20,055 nt of DNA, from the NCBI GenBank assembly GCA_900754075.1, contig CAAEBN010000049.1:1-20055 (forward strand). The letters are read 5' to 3'. Below the pieces are notes generated by a model, which made no database searches, was not told the DNA's origin, and saw only the letters and a list, made by a program, of their open reading frames with translations. Of this stretch, positions 7,256-15,350 are shown piece by piece. Every line of letters starts with the position of its first letter. The stretch's first letter is position 1. Made by a program: the position numbers and the translations under genes. Source of the stretch: an uncultured Collinsella sp. GTDB lineage: Bacteria; Actinomycetota; Coriobacteriia; Coriobacteriales; Coriobacteriaceae.

Positions 7256-8255
7256 GGATACTCACCCCCTGCTCACCCAAGTTATGACGGATATCGTCGA
7301 TATTACCCTCGACGGTCGCGATAAGCTCGTCCAGGGAATCGAACACGCGAGACGGACGCAGCCAGCGCGTAAACGCCAGCGACACGGAAGCGCCATACAG
7401 GTCGCCCGCATAGCCGATCAAGTTGGCCTCGAGATGCGCCGAGGCGGCATCATCGGCATAGGTCGGCGGCAGGCCGACGTTAACGGCAGCAGGCCATACG
7501 GTATCGTCGACCAGCACCAGGCCCTCATAGACGCCATCGGCAGGCACTTGGATGCCGTCGGGCACCTGAATGTTTGCCGTGGGAAAGCCCATGTCGGAGC
7601 CCTCGTGACGGCCAGCCGCCACAACGCCGCGCAGCATATAGGGACGGCCGAGAAGCTCGGCAGCCAGCTCCACATGACCCTGACCCAGCTCATGGCGGAC
7701 GCGCGTGGCGCAGACGGTCTGCCCGTTAACGCAGAGAAGGTCGTGACCGTAAACGTCAACCCCACGCTCAGTGCCCCAGGCGCGCATCTCGGCAACGCCC
7801 GAAGCCCCGCCGCGGCCGAGCCTAAAGTCGCTGCCTACACGAATGGAGCGAATGTCGACAACGCGCGACAACAGCGCCAGAAACCCGACATGGTCGAGTG
7901 CCGCCACGGCGGGCGTAAAGGGAACGGCCACCACCGCATCGACCCCGGTTTGAGCCAGGGCATGCAGGCGGTCGGCCGTCGTCATCAATTTTTGGGCGGG
8001 CGACGGACTCACCACGACGTCCGGATCAGGATCGAAGGTGACCACGACCGCTTTGCTGCCGTGGTCATGTGCATCGCGAATAACCGCTTCGATCAGCTCT
8101 TGGTGCCCACGATGCACGCCATCAAACACGCCAATAGCGATCGACGCGGCACCCAAGAACTCGCACCCATCAAAAGCATCGGCAGAAACGATACGGGCCT
8201 CATCCAACTCACCCGCGAAAAAGATACGCGCGAGCTCGTGGGGCGTCAGCATCAT
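7248..8255 (-). CDS. ribF: Bifunctional riboflavin kinase/FMN adenylyltransferase (FAD synthetase)
   Basis: A 335-residue enzyme that converts riboflavin to FMN and then FAD. The N-terminal adenylyltransferase domain has the nucleotidyl-transferase signature GVFDGVHRGH at 42-51, VTFDPDP at 72-78, and the ATRVR motif near 183. The C-terminal riboflavin kinase domain has MGFPTANI (222-229), GVYEG (241-245), an NVGLPPTY segment and Glu276 before the GDLYG loop. The usual Gly-Arg before the GFPTAN motif is Gly-Ser here (219-220), a mild deviation. The gene overlaps truB by 4 bp (ATGA at 8252-8255) and dnaG by 8 bp, so translation is probably coupled. A second in-frame ATG at 8252 is an equally possible start. 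Confidence 0.95.
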   Translation of the reverse strand: MMLTPHELARIFFAGELDEARIVSADAFDGCEFLGAASIAIGVFDGVHRGHQELIEAVIRDAHDHGSKAVVVTFDPDPDVVVSPSPAQKLMTTADRLHALAQTGVDAVVAVPFTPAVAALDHVGFLALLSRVVDIRSIRVGSDFRLGRGGASGVAEMRAWGTERGVDVYGHDLLCVNGQTVCATRVRHELGQGHVELAAELLGRPYMLRGVVAAGRHEGSDMGFPTANIQVPDGIQVPADGVYEGLVLVDDTVWPAAVNVGLPPTYADDAASAHLEANLIGYAGDLYGASVSLAFTRWLRPSRVFDSLDELIATVEGNIDDIRHNLGEQGVSIRD

Positions 8256-9184
8256 CGAACACCGCCGATCGCCTGCGGAAAGACGTGCTCCATCGCAAAG
8301 CGGCCGCCCTCGATACGAGCAAGCGCCTTCAATCCCCCATCGAGTACGAGCGCGAACGGCGCCTTCGCCGTATCGAAGCCCGCAAGCGCGCGTTCAACGG
8401 GAATGCGGCGGCCACAAAGCAGGTCGTCTGCAAGATTACCCGGCAAATCGACACGCGTGGCACCTAGGGCGGCGATGGGATCCAGAGCGAAGCCGGCAGC
8501 GGACTCGGCAGAGAGCTCCTCTACCGCATGGCAGGCGCCAATGGAAACCACGCCGGATGCCGTACGGCGCAGCGCGGAAATATGCGCAGCACTATCGCAG
8601 GCGCGACCCAGATCACGAGCGAGTGCGCGAATGTAGGTGCCCTTGCTTACCGAAAACGCCACGGTCCAGACGCACGAATCGCCCTCGCCGCTCACGGCGA
8701 TCAGGTCGGCGGCATAGACCTCGACGGGGCGCGGAGGCAAGTCTACCGCATTGCCCTCGCGAGCACTCTTATAGGCGCGAACGCCATTGACCGAGATGGC
8801 CGAAAACGCTGGCGGCACCTGCATCTGCGGGCCAAGCATAGCGGCCAGCTGTTCACGGGCGTAAGCGAGATCGCGCAGCTCGGGGGCAACGGGCACCGTG
8901 CGGACGGCCTCGCCCTCCGCGTCATCGGTATTGGTCTCGACACCAAACGAAATGTCGGCAACATAACTTTTGGTATCGAGGGTTAGCATGCCCAGCAGAC
9001 GGGTCGCCTGGCCCACGCCCACCACCATGACACCCGAGGCCATGGGGTCGAGCGTACCGGCATGGCCGACGCGTCGCTCATGGAGGGCGCGTCGGCACTG
9101 CGATACCACGTCGTGGGACGTACAGCCCACCGGCTTATCGACGGCGAGCAGCATATTCAATTGAGAAGGCGTACGACGAGCCAT
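8252..9184 (-). CDS. truB: tRNA pseudouridine-55 synthase
   Basis: A 310-residue TruB that isomerises U55 in the tRNA T loop. The opening NMLLAVDKPVGCTSHDVV is typical. The catalytic Asp46 lies in HAGTLDPMASG (41-51). Further family segments are the QVPPAFSAI strand (about 122-130), the SKGTYIRALARDLG helix and a C-terminal PUA-like tail ending in the usual basic/hydrophobic pattern. The ATG at 9184 lies 15 bp after the nrnA stop; the Shine-Dalgarno is weak (TTGGAT). The TGA stop overlaps the ribF ATG. The neighbours rbfA-nrnA-truB-ribF are the standard order in this operon, which supports the call. Confidence 0.96.
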   Translation of the reverse strand: MARRTPSQLNMLLAVDKPVGCTSHDVVSQCRRALHERRVGHAGTLDPMASGVMVVGVGQATRLLGMLTLDTKSYVADISFGVETNTDDAEGEAVRTVPVAPELRDLAYAREQLAAMLGPQMQVPPAFSAISVNGVRAYKSAREGNAVDLPPRPVEVYAADLIAVSGEGDSCVWTVAFSVSKGTYIRALARDLGRACDSAAHISALRRTASGVVSIGACHAVEELSAESAAGFALDPIAALGATRVDLPGNLADDLLCGRRIPVERALAGFDTAKAPFALVLDGGLKALARIEGGRFAMEHVFPQAIGGVR

Positions 9185-9199
9185 GTACCATCCAAAATG

Positions 9200-10243
9200 T
9201 TAGAGCTCGACGGTCACCGAAGCGGGATCCTCCCCTACCAGCTCGGCCAGCATGGGAAGTGCCACGGCGAGCGTCTCGCGAATCGTTCCGTTGTTGGAAA
9301 AGCCGGCGGCGGCATGATGCCCGCCACCGCCAAAGTTGGCAGCGATCTCGGACACATCGAGGTCACCCTTGGAGCGCAGGTTACCGCGTACCTTGGTATC
9401 GCCGTCGATGCCCTTTAGGAACAGGCAGACCTCCACACCCATCACCGAACGCACCACATCGACCAGGCCGTCGCACTCGTCCGAAGTGACGCCGCAGGCC
9501 TCGAGGTCGCTCTGGTACGCATAGCTATATGCCACGCGACCGTGCGCCACGGTCTTGATGCGGCCCATAACGATGGACTTAAGATGCAAGAACTCTACGC
9601 GCATGCTCTGGTAGACCTCGAGCGCGACGCGCGCCGGATCGGCACCGTGCGCGACCAGGCGCGAGGCGGCATGGAACGCAGCGGCATCGGCGTTTTGGTA
9701 CTGAAAACGACCGGTATCGGTCACCAGGCCGCACAGCAGGCAGGTCGCGACACCATCGCGAGCCACAATGCCGCAATTGTCCAAAAAGCGGTCGATGATC
9801 ATGGCGCAGGCCGCGGCGCCGACGCACCTCAGGCTCAGCTCGGCAAATTCCTCGCGCGCCGGATGGTGATCGAAGCACACCACATGCGACGAACGGCGGA
9901 GCACCTCGGCGGAGTTGTTCAGACGCTCGACGACGGGCACGTCCACCGAGATGAACAGGTCCGGATTGCCGGCATACGCAGACGCCGGCACCAGACGGTC
10001 GGCGCCCTCCATAAAGCGGTAAATGCGCGGAACCGGGTCATCGTCTGCCAGCAGCAGGGCAATGTCCTTGTTGGGGAAAAACTTCATAAGCGATAAGCCC
10101 AGACCCAGCACGGAGCCCAGGGCGTCGCCATCGGGAGACGTATGTCCCGAAATCGCAATGGAGGACGCACCCTCGATGAGCTCGAGGATGCGTCGCTGAA
10201 TATCTGCAGACTCACTCGATGCGAGGTCGGCGGAATTACTCAT
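9200..10243 (-). CDS. nrnA: DHH-family bifunctional oligoribonuclease/pAp phosphatase NrnA
   Basis: A 347-residue DHH/DHHA1 phosphoesterase. NrnA-type proteins degrade 2-5-nt nanoRNAs and remove the 3' phosphate from pAp. Metal-binding motifs are GHTSPDGD (His34, Asp38, Asp40), VDVP (Asp101), DHH (125-127) and TDTG (Asp176). The C-terminal DHHA1 domain carries GNLRSKGDLDVS and GGGGHH (305-310). I chose the ATG at 10243, not an upstream ATG at 10267, because a perfect AGGAGG lies 9 bp before it and because this start overlaps the rbfA stop by only 8 bp (ATGAGTAA). The position between rbfA and truB is typical of Gram-positive operons. Sequence alone cannot tell the preferred substrate. Confidence 0.94.
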   Translation of the reverse strand: MSNSADLASSESADIQRRILELIEGASSIAISGHTSPDGDALGSVLGLGLSLMKFFPNKDIALLLADDDPVPRIYRFMEGADRLVPASAYAGNPDLFISVDVPVVERLNNSAEVLRRSSHVVCFDHHPAREEFAELSLRCVGAAACAMIIDRFLDNCGIVARDGVATCLLCGLVTDTGRFQYQNADAAAFHAASRLVAHGADPARVALEVYQSMRVEFLHLKSIVMGRIKTVAHGRVAYSYAYQSDLEACGVTSDECDGLVDVVRSVMGVEVCLFLKGIDGDTKVRGNLRSKGDLDVSEIAANFGGGGHHAAAGFSNNGTIRETLAVALPMLAELVGEDPASVTVEL

Positions 10244-10646
10244 CAAAAGCTGCCTCCTGGGCGGCATCCGCTATTGGATAGCCGTCCTCGTCCTTTTCGA
10301 TCGCAAGCGTGGCGGGAACGTTTTCCAGCGCACGCGTGATGCGCTCGGCCTCATCGGTCGAGCGATCGATGCGAAAATCGAGCTCGGGCGTGACGCGCCA
10401 ATCGAGCGAGCGGGCCAACAGGCTACGGATGCGGCCCTTGGCGCTGACGAGCGCCTCCATGACCTCGTCGTAGCGGCTCGCGTCGCACGACACGTACACG
10501 CGCGCGAACGAACGGTCCACCGCGACCTCGACCGCGGTCAAGGTGACCAGGTCGAGACGCGGATCGGAAACCTCAAAGAGCAGGATATAACCGAGCTTCT
10601 CGCGAAGCTGCTCGCCCAGACGGCGGGTTGCCTGCGTTTGCTTCAT
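10236..10646 (-). CDS. rbfA: 30S ribosome-binding factor A
   Basis: A 136-residue KH-like protein that binds the immature 30S subunit and helps mature the 16S rRNA 5' region. The N-terminal helix (RRLGEQLREKLGYIL) and the signature SDPRLDLVTLTAVEVAVD (27-44), then ARVYVS, are family hallmarks. The C-terminal tail is acidic. The ATG at 10646 is 11 bp after the infB stop, and a G-rich Shine-Dalgarno (GGGGG) overlaps that stop codon. The 3' end overlaps nrnA by 8 bp. Confidence 0.95.
   Translation of the reverse strand: MKQTQATRRLGEQLREKLGYILLFEVSDPRLDLVTLTAVEVAVDRSFARVYVSCDASRYDEVMEALVSAKGRIRSLLARSLDWRVTPELDFRIDRSTDEAERITRALENVPATLAIEKDEDGYPIADAAQEAAFDE
10253..10258 (-). promoter_or_regulatory. 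Consensus Shine-Dalgarno AGGAGG of nrnA
   Basis: AGGAGG lies inside the end of rbfA, 9 bp before the nrnA ATG at 10243. It settles the start against the upstream ATG at 10267. Confidence 0.85.
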
Positions 10647-10657
10647 AGCGCTACCCC

Positions 10658-13372
10658 CTACTCGGTACGGGCAACCTGGTCGATGCGGTAGCCCTCAATG
10701 GTGTCGCCAGGCTTGATGTCCTGGAAGTTCTCCAGGCCAATACCGCCCTCGGAGCCGCTCTTGAGGCTCTTGGCCTCGTCCTTGTAGTGGCGCATCGAGG
10801 CGATTTTACCGTTGAAGACCACGATGCCGTCGCGCACCAGGCGCACAGAATCGGTCGCGGCGATCTCGCCCTCTTCGACGCGGACACCGGCGGCGATGCC
10901 GACCTTGGGCACCTTGAAGGTGTCCAGAACGGTCGCAGTACCCGTGGAGACCTCGACCTCGGTGGGCTTGAGCATACCGATGCGGGCAGCGTCGAGGTCC
11001 TCGAGGCACTTGTAGATGACGTCGTAGCAACGGATCTCGACGCCCTCGCGCTCGGCAGCGGAGCGGGCCTTGCCGTCGGGACGGACGCCAAAGCCGATGA
11101 TGATGGCGTTGGAGGCGTCGGCCAGGACGACGTCGGTCTCGTTGATGGCACCAACGGCGGAGTGGATCGTGTTGATACGCACCTCGGACTGATCCATCTT
11201 GTCGAGAGAGTCCTGAAGGGCCTCGATGGAGCCCTGGACGTCGGCCTTGATGATCAGGTTGAGCTCCTTGACCTCGGCGTCGGCGATGGTCTCGAAGAGG
11301 TTCTCGAGCGTCACGTGCTTCACGCGGCTCTGCTCCTCGATACGGGCCTTGAGCGAACGCTCGTCGGCCAGCGCACGCGCCTCGCGCTCGTCCTCGAACA
11401 CGCGGAACTCATCGCCGGCGTTGGGGACGGACTGCAGGCCCAAGATCTCGACGGCGTCGGAGGGACCGGCCTCGGTGACGGCGTTGCCCTTGGGGTCGAG
11501 CATGGCACGGACGCGGCCATAGGTGAGGCCGGCGACCAGCGTATCGCCCACGTGCAGGGTACCGCGGGTCACGAGCACGGTGGCAACCGAGCCGCGGCCC
11601 TTGTCGAGCTTAGCCTCGAGGACGTTGCCCGAAGCGAACGTATCAGGGTTGGCCTTGAGCTCGAGCACGTCGGCCTGGAGCAGGACGGTCTCGAGCAGAT
11701 CGTCGATACCGATCTTCTGCTTGGCCGAGATGTTGACGAACATGTTCCGTCCGCCCCACTCCTCGGGGATGATGCCGTACTCGGTGAGCTCCTGGCGCAC
11801 GCGGTCGGGGTTGGCGCCCGGCTTATCGATCTTGTTGACGGCGACGACGATGGGAACACCGGCGGCCTTGGCGTGGTTGATCGACTCGATGGTCTGGGGC
11901 ATGACGCCGTCGTCGGCGGCCACGATCAGGATGACGATATCGGTCACCTTGGCGCCGCGGGCACGCATGGCCGTAAAGGTGGCATGACCGGGGGTATCGA
12001 TGAAGGTGATCTTGCGGTCGTTAATCATGACCTGCGAAGCGCCGATGGCCTGCGTAATGCCGCCCGCCTCGCCGGCAGCGACGCCGGTGTGACGGATGGC
12101 GTCGAGCAGCGAAGTCTTGCCGTGGTCGACGTGGCCCATGACGGTGACGACCGGGGCACGCGGCTTAAGGTCGGCGGGATCGTCGTAGAACGAGAAGGTG
12201 TTCTCCTCCTCGGGGGTGATGATCTTGATCTGACGGCCCAGATCGTCGGCAACGAGCTCGACGAGGTCGTCGGACATGGACTGCGTCATGGTAAGCGGCG
12301 TGCCCAGCAGGAACAGGCGCTTGATGATGTCGTTGGCCGGAACGTCGAGCGCCTCGGCGAGCTCCTGGACGGTGACGCCCTGGGAGACCTTGATGGCATC
12401 GAGCTCCTCGGGGTTCACGCCCTGGGCCAGCGCCTCCTCAATCTTGCGCTCCTCCTGAGCCTTTGCGGCCTCGCGCTCGCGCTTCTCCTTGCGCTTTTTG
12501 CGACGACCGGTGGACTCGCGAGAGGCCTCCTCGACGGCGGCACGAGCCTCCTCGAGCACCTTCTCGCGGCTGTACTCCTCGGCCTCGCGAGCCATGCGGC
12601 TGTAGTGGTCCTCTTCGTTGTTGTGACCGCCCTTGCGCTTCTTGCCCTTGCCCTGCTTGTCGGGGTTGGGGAAGTCCATGCCGGCAGCGACGTTGTTGCT
12701 GGCATTGGTGCGATGGCTGTGCGGACGGCTCTCGGAGGCGTTGCGCTCGGAGTTGTTATCGGAGGCGTTGCGATCGTTACGACGGCCACCGCGACGGTCG
12801 TTGTTGCCGCCACGACGGTTGCCGCGCTCGGCAGCGCGCTCGGCCTTGGCCTTCTCCTCGGCGTCCTTCTTCTCCTTGAGCACAGTCTCCTGTGCGGCGA
12901 TCTGGTCGAGCAGCGAACGGAAACGCGAACCGGAGTCGGAAGCGGGAACGGCGCGGCGCTGGGCCTCGCGGGCAGCCTCCTCCTTCTCGCGGGCAAGACG
13001 CTCCTGCTCGGCCTTCTTCTTGGCCTCGGCCTCGGCGCGGGCGGCCTCCTCGGCAGCCTGGGCAGCGGCGAACTGGCGGCGCTCCTCCTCGCGTGCCTTC
13101 TCGGCGGCGATGCGCTCGCGCTCGGCCTCGGCAGCGCGTGCTGCCTCCTCGGCGGCAGCGGCCTGCTCTTCGGCCTGCTTGGCGGCCTCGACTTCCTGGG
13201 CGCGGGCCTCGATCACCGAGGCGAGCTGCTTGCGGACCATGGCGACGTATGCGTCCTCCAGAGCGGAGGAAGCGGACTTAGCGGGAATCTTCATTTCGGC
13301 GAGATGACCCATCAGTTCCTTGGAGGTCATGCCGAACTCTTTGGCCAGGGTGGACACACGGACTTTTGCCAT
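10658..13372 (-). CDS. infB: Translation initiation factor IF-2
   Basis: A 904-residue GTPase that brings initiator tRNA to the 30S subunit. An IF2N module lies at residues 1-50. A long charged region (about 51-310) follows, with Ala/Glu/Lys-rich coiled coil (55-140) and an Asn/Arg/Gly-rich stretch (180-250). A second IF2N lies at about 325-380. The G domain starts near 406 with G1 GHVDHGKT (413-420), G2 GGIT (437-440), G3 DTPGH (459-463), G4 NKID (513-516) and G5 SAK (549-551). EF-Tu-like domain II and the IF2 C domains complete the protein. The long N-terminus is usual for actinobacterial IF2. The ATG at 13372 has GGTGA 6 bp upstream. A 91-bp gap separates it from nusA; no ylxR gene lies there. 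Confidence 0.98.
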   Translation of the reverse strand: MAKVRVSTLAKEFGMTSKELMGHLAEMKIPAKSASSALEDAYVAMVRKQLASVIEARAQEVEAAKQAEEQAAAAEEAARAAEAERERIAAEKAREEERRQFAAAQAAEEAARAEAEAKKKAEQERLAREKEEAAREAQRRAVPASDSGSRFRSLLDQIAAQETVLKEKKDAEEKAKAERAAERGNRRGGNNDRRGGRRNDRNASDNNSERNASESRPHSHRTNASNNVAAGMDFPNPDKQGKGKKRKGGHNNEEDHYSRMAREAEEYSREKVLEEARAAVEEASRESTGRRKKRKEKREREAAKAQEERKIEEALAQGVNPEELDAIKVSQGVTVQELAEALDVPANDIIKRLFLLGTPLTMTQSMSDDLVELVADDLGRQIKIITPEEENTFSFYDDPADLKPRAPVVTVMGHVDHGKTSLLDAIRHTGVAAGEAGGITQAIGASQVMINDRKITFIDTPGHATFTAMRARGAKVTDIVILIVAADDGVMPQTIESINHAKAAGVPIVVAVNKIDKPGANPDRVRQELTEYGIIPEEWGGRNMFVNISAKQKIGIDDLLETVLLQADVLELKANPDTFASGNVLEAKLDKGRGSVATVLVTRGTLHVGDTLVAGLTYGRVRAMLDPKGNAVTEAGPSDAVEILGLQSVPNAGDEFRVFEDEREARALADERSLKARIEEQSRVKHVTLENLFETIADAEVKELNLIIKADVQGSIEALQDSLDKMDQSEVRINTIHSAVGAINETDVVLADASNAIIIGFGVRPDGKARSAAEREGVEIRCYDVIYKCLEDLDAARIGMLKPTEVEVSTGTATVLDTFKVPKVGIAAGVRVEEGEIAATDSVRLVRDGIVVFNGKIASMRHYKDEAKSLKSGSEGGIGLENFQDIKPGDTIEGYRIDQVARTE

Positions 13373-13393
13373 ATGACTTCACCTACCCTTTCT

Positions 13394-13408
13394 GGCACCT
13401 TGGGTGCC
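13394..13408. other. Small perfect hairpin in the nusA-infB gap
   Basis: GGCACC and GGTGCC flank a 3-nt loop, about 22 bp before the infB start. There is no T tract. It may shape the infB leader or be a processing site. The 91-bp gap has no small gene that I can support. Confidence 0.35.
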
Positions 13409-13463
13409 TAGAGACTGAACGAGCGTGGGGGATGCGCTGGGACCTGCCCGGCGCGACCGCGCG

Positions 13464-14711
13464 CTAGATCAGGTCCTCCGCATCATCGAAGGCGTCGGTG
13501 TCGTGGACACCGCAGAAACGGGAGCCGGGACGGGCCTGGTTGCGGCACTGGATGCCGTCCTCGGACACGAACTCGCAGCGACGGACGTCCTCGTCCTCCT
13601 CGTCACCGATCAGGTCGGCGGCGGGCTCCTCGTGTACGGGAACGTTCTTGAGGATGTCGGCGGCAAGGGTCTCGGACTTGATGTCGATGTGCCAACCAGT
13701 CAGGCGCGCGGCGAGGCGGGCGTTCTGGCCCTCCTTGCCGATGGCGAGGGACAGCTGGTCGTCGGGCACGATGACGCCGGCGTAGGCCTTCTCCTCGTCG
13801 ATAAGGACGCGGGTGACCTTGGCGGGCGACAGGGCGTTTGCGACGTAGACGGCCGGATCGGCATCCCACAGGATGACGTCGACGCGCTCGCCACGAAGCT
13901 CGCCCACGACGGCGCGAACACGGCTGCCCTTGGGGCCGACGCAGGCGCCCACGGGATCCAGGCGATCGTCGAGCGAATGGACGGCGACCTTGGAGCGCTG
14001 GCCGGGCTCGCGGGCGATCGACTTGATCTGGACGGTGCCCTCATAGATCTCGGGCACCTCCTGCTCAAACAGACGACGCATGAGCTCGGGGTGGGTACGG
14101 GAGATGACAATCGGCGGACGGCTGTGCTCGCCGCGAACCGGCTGCAGGTTGGAGTTGGGGTCGCGAACGTCGATGATCACGGCCTTGATGTGCTGGTTGT
14201 GCAGGTAGCGCTCGCCCATCGGACGCTCGTTGCGCTCGTTCTCGTAACGGCGCTGGTCGAAGTGCGGCAGCTCGGCCTCAACGCCCTCGCGAATCTTAAC
14301 GATCGTGAAGTCGGGCGTGGACTGCAGCACGGTACCGCTGATGAGGTCACCGATGCGGCCGGAGAACTCCTCGTAGATCTGCTCGCGAGCGGAGTTACGC
14401 ACGATGGCGTTGATCTCGGCCTTGGCGTGCTGGGCGGCGATGCGGCTCGTGTTCTTGGGAGTGACGTCGATCTCCTCGAACTCGGTGAAGTTGCCCTCCT
14501 CGTCCATGGAATCGTCGATCGGCTCCAGACGGTAGACGTAGATCTTGCCGGTGGTGCGGTCGATGGTCACCTTGGCGCCCCACTCAAGATGCAGGATCTC
14601 GGCATAGCTCTTGGCGAGCGACTGCTCCAGGCGGTCGATCAGGTAGAGCTGGTCGATGTGCCTCTCCTGGCAAAGCTCCATCAGGGCGGACATCATGTCG
14701 GATGCTGCCAT
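13464..14711 (-). CDS. nusA: Transcription termination/antitermination factor NusA with an extra C-terminal Cys/His tail
   Basis: A 415-residue NusA that binds RNA polymerase and nascent RNA to control pausing, termination and antitermination. An N-terminal polymerase-binding domain covers about 1-118. S1 lies at about 120-185 (ISGTVLQSTPDFTIVKIREG). KH1 has GPKG at 259-262 and KH2 has IGKEGQN at 324-330. After the standard core, an acidic linker leads to a tail with Cys379, Cys389, Cys400 and His403, built like a small zinc-binding knuckle (RRC, DGIQC, GSRFCGVH). It ends in an acidic run. Family proteins near 370 residues normally stop before this. The ATG at 14711 starts one base after the rimP stop with a purine-rich Shine-Dalgarno; the upstream in-frame start would overlap rimP and is rejected. 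Confidence 0.96.
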   Translation of the reverse strand: MAASDMMSALMELCQERHIDQLYLIDRLEQSLAKSYAEILHLEWGAKVTIDRTTGKIYVYRLEPIDDSMDEEGNFTEFEEIDVTPKNTSRIAAQHAKAEINAIVRNSAREQIYEEFSGRIGDLISGTVLQSTPDFTIVKIREGVEAELPHFDQRRYENERNERPMGERYLHNQHIKAVIIDVRDPNSNLQPVRGEHSRPPIVISRTHPELMRRLFEQEVPEIYEGTVQIKSIAREPGQRSKVAVHSLDDRLDPVGACVGPKGSRVRAVVGELRGERVDVILWDADPAVYVANALSPAKVTRVLIDEEKAYAGVIVPDDQLSLAIGKEGQNARLAARLTGWHIDIKSETLAADILKNVPVHEEPAADLIGDEEDEDVRRCEFVSEDGIQCRNQARPGSRFCGVHDTDAFDDAEDLI

Positions 14712-14712
14712 C

Positions 14713-15207
14713 TTACTTTCCTTCCTTCGCGGGCTTGAAGTCATAGGTGGGCTTCAACTTGCACTTTTTAACATCAGAGAAATCGAGGGTGACGGACTCG
14801 CCGTCCTCGAGCTCGAGGGTCACGTTCGTCTCGGTGGCGGCGGCAATCTTGCCGGCGTACTTGCGACGGCCCTCGGTGGCGGTGGAGGTGAGCTCGCAGT
14901 TCTCGCCCACAAAGCGGGCAAAGTCACGCGGGCGGCGCAGCGGGCGCGCCATACCCGGGCTCGACACCTCGAGCGTATAGCTCGAAGAGATGGGGTCGAG
15001 CTCCTCAATCACATCGCCGACCCATTTGGTGTTGGCCGTGACGTCATTGAGCGACAGGCTCTGACCCTCGGCACCCTCGATACGCACACGCACGCAGGGG
15101 GCCTTGGTGGCACCCACGAGCTCAACGTCGACGATGTCGACATCGTGCTGGGGAGCGACGGCCTCGAGCGCGTCGATGATCGCCTGCTCGGTCTTGGTCT
15201 TGACCAT
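14713..15207 (-). CDS. rimP: Ribosome maturation factor RimP
   Basis: A 164-residue RimP, needed for 30S subunit assembly. The N-terminal domain has the DVDIVDVELVGA strand region. The family signature SSYTLEVSSPGMARPLRRPRDF (split here as SSYTLEVSSPG and MARPLRRPRDF) sits near the middle, and an SH3-like C-terminal domain follows (KYAGKIAAATETNVTLEL). I chose the ATG at 15207 because GGAGG lies 7 bp upstream; the open frame continues further upstream to 15444, but that part crosses the terminator-like hairpin and promoter. It is the first gene of the operon and is followed by nusA after one base, as in most bacteria. Confidence 0.95.
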   Translation of the reverse strand: MVKTKTEQAIIDALEAVAPQHDVDIVDVELVGATKAPCVRVRIEGAEGQSLSLNDVTANTKWVGDVIEELDPISSSYTLEVSSPGMARPLRRPRDFARFVGENCELTSTATEGRRKYAGKIAAATETNVTLELEDGESVTLDFSDVKKCKLKPTYDFKPAKEGK

Positions 15208-15212
15208 TGCGG

Positions 15213-15219
15213 CACCTCC
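15213..15219 (-). promoter_or_regulatory. Shine-Dalgarno GGAGGTG of rimP
   Basis: GGAGGTG ends 5 bp before the ATG at 15207. It fixes the rimP start and lies only 11 bp from the base of the upstream terminator-like hairpin. Confidence 0.85.
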
Positions 15220-15230
15220 ATCCATACAAA

Positions 15231-15260
15231 AAAGAAGCGGGGCCGAGACCCCACTTCTTT
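15231..15260 (-). terminator. Intrinsic terminator-like hairpin in the rimP-nusA leader (possible attenuator)
   Basis: On the minus strand AAAGAAGTGGGG pairs with CCCCGCTTCTTT (one G-U) around a 6-nt loop, then continues as a T run (six T in all). It lies between the rimP promoter and the rimP ribosome binding site. It may stop leftover leuS transcription, or it may set the level of entry into the nusA operon. Confidence 0.85.
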
Positions 15261-15285
15261 CAATTACAACTTCATTTGCAAGCAA

Positions 15286-15314
15286 ACTATACCAATACCT
15301 GCACAAACGTGCAA
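15286..15314 (-). promoter_or_regulatory. Promoter of the rimP-nusA-infB operon
   Basis: Minus-strand -35 TTGCAC (15309-15314) and -10 TATAGT (15286-15291) with 17-bp spacing. The predicted start is near 15279, giving a leader of about 70 nt that includes the hairpin at 15231-15260. The -10 is strong; the -35 matches TTG only. Confidence 0.65.
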
Positions 15315-15350
15315 CCACAACACAAACCCGCAGGTCAGCGTGAGCACAGG

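Noticed and set aside
10787..13411. Long plus-strand open frame (874 codons) opposite infB
   Set aside because: It is an antisense shadow of IF-2. The apparent hydrophobic runs mirror Ala/Glu/Lys codons of the IF-2 coiled coil.
13373..13463. ylxR or another small gene between nusA and infB
   Set aside because: The gap is 91 bp and holds no minus-strand frame with a start, Shine-Dalgarno and YlxR-like motif.
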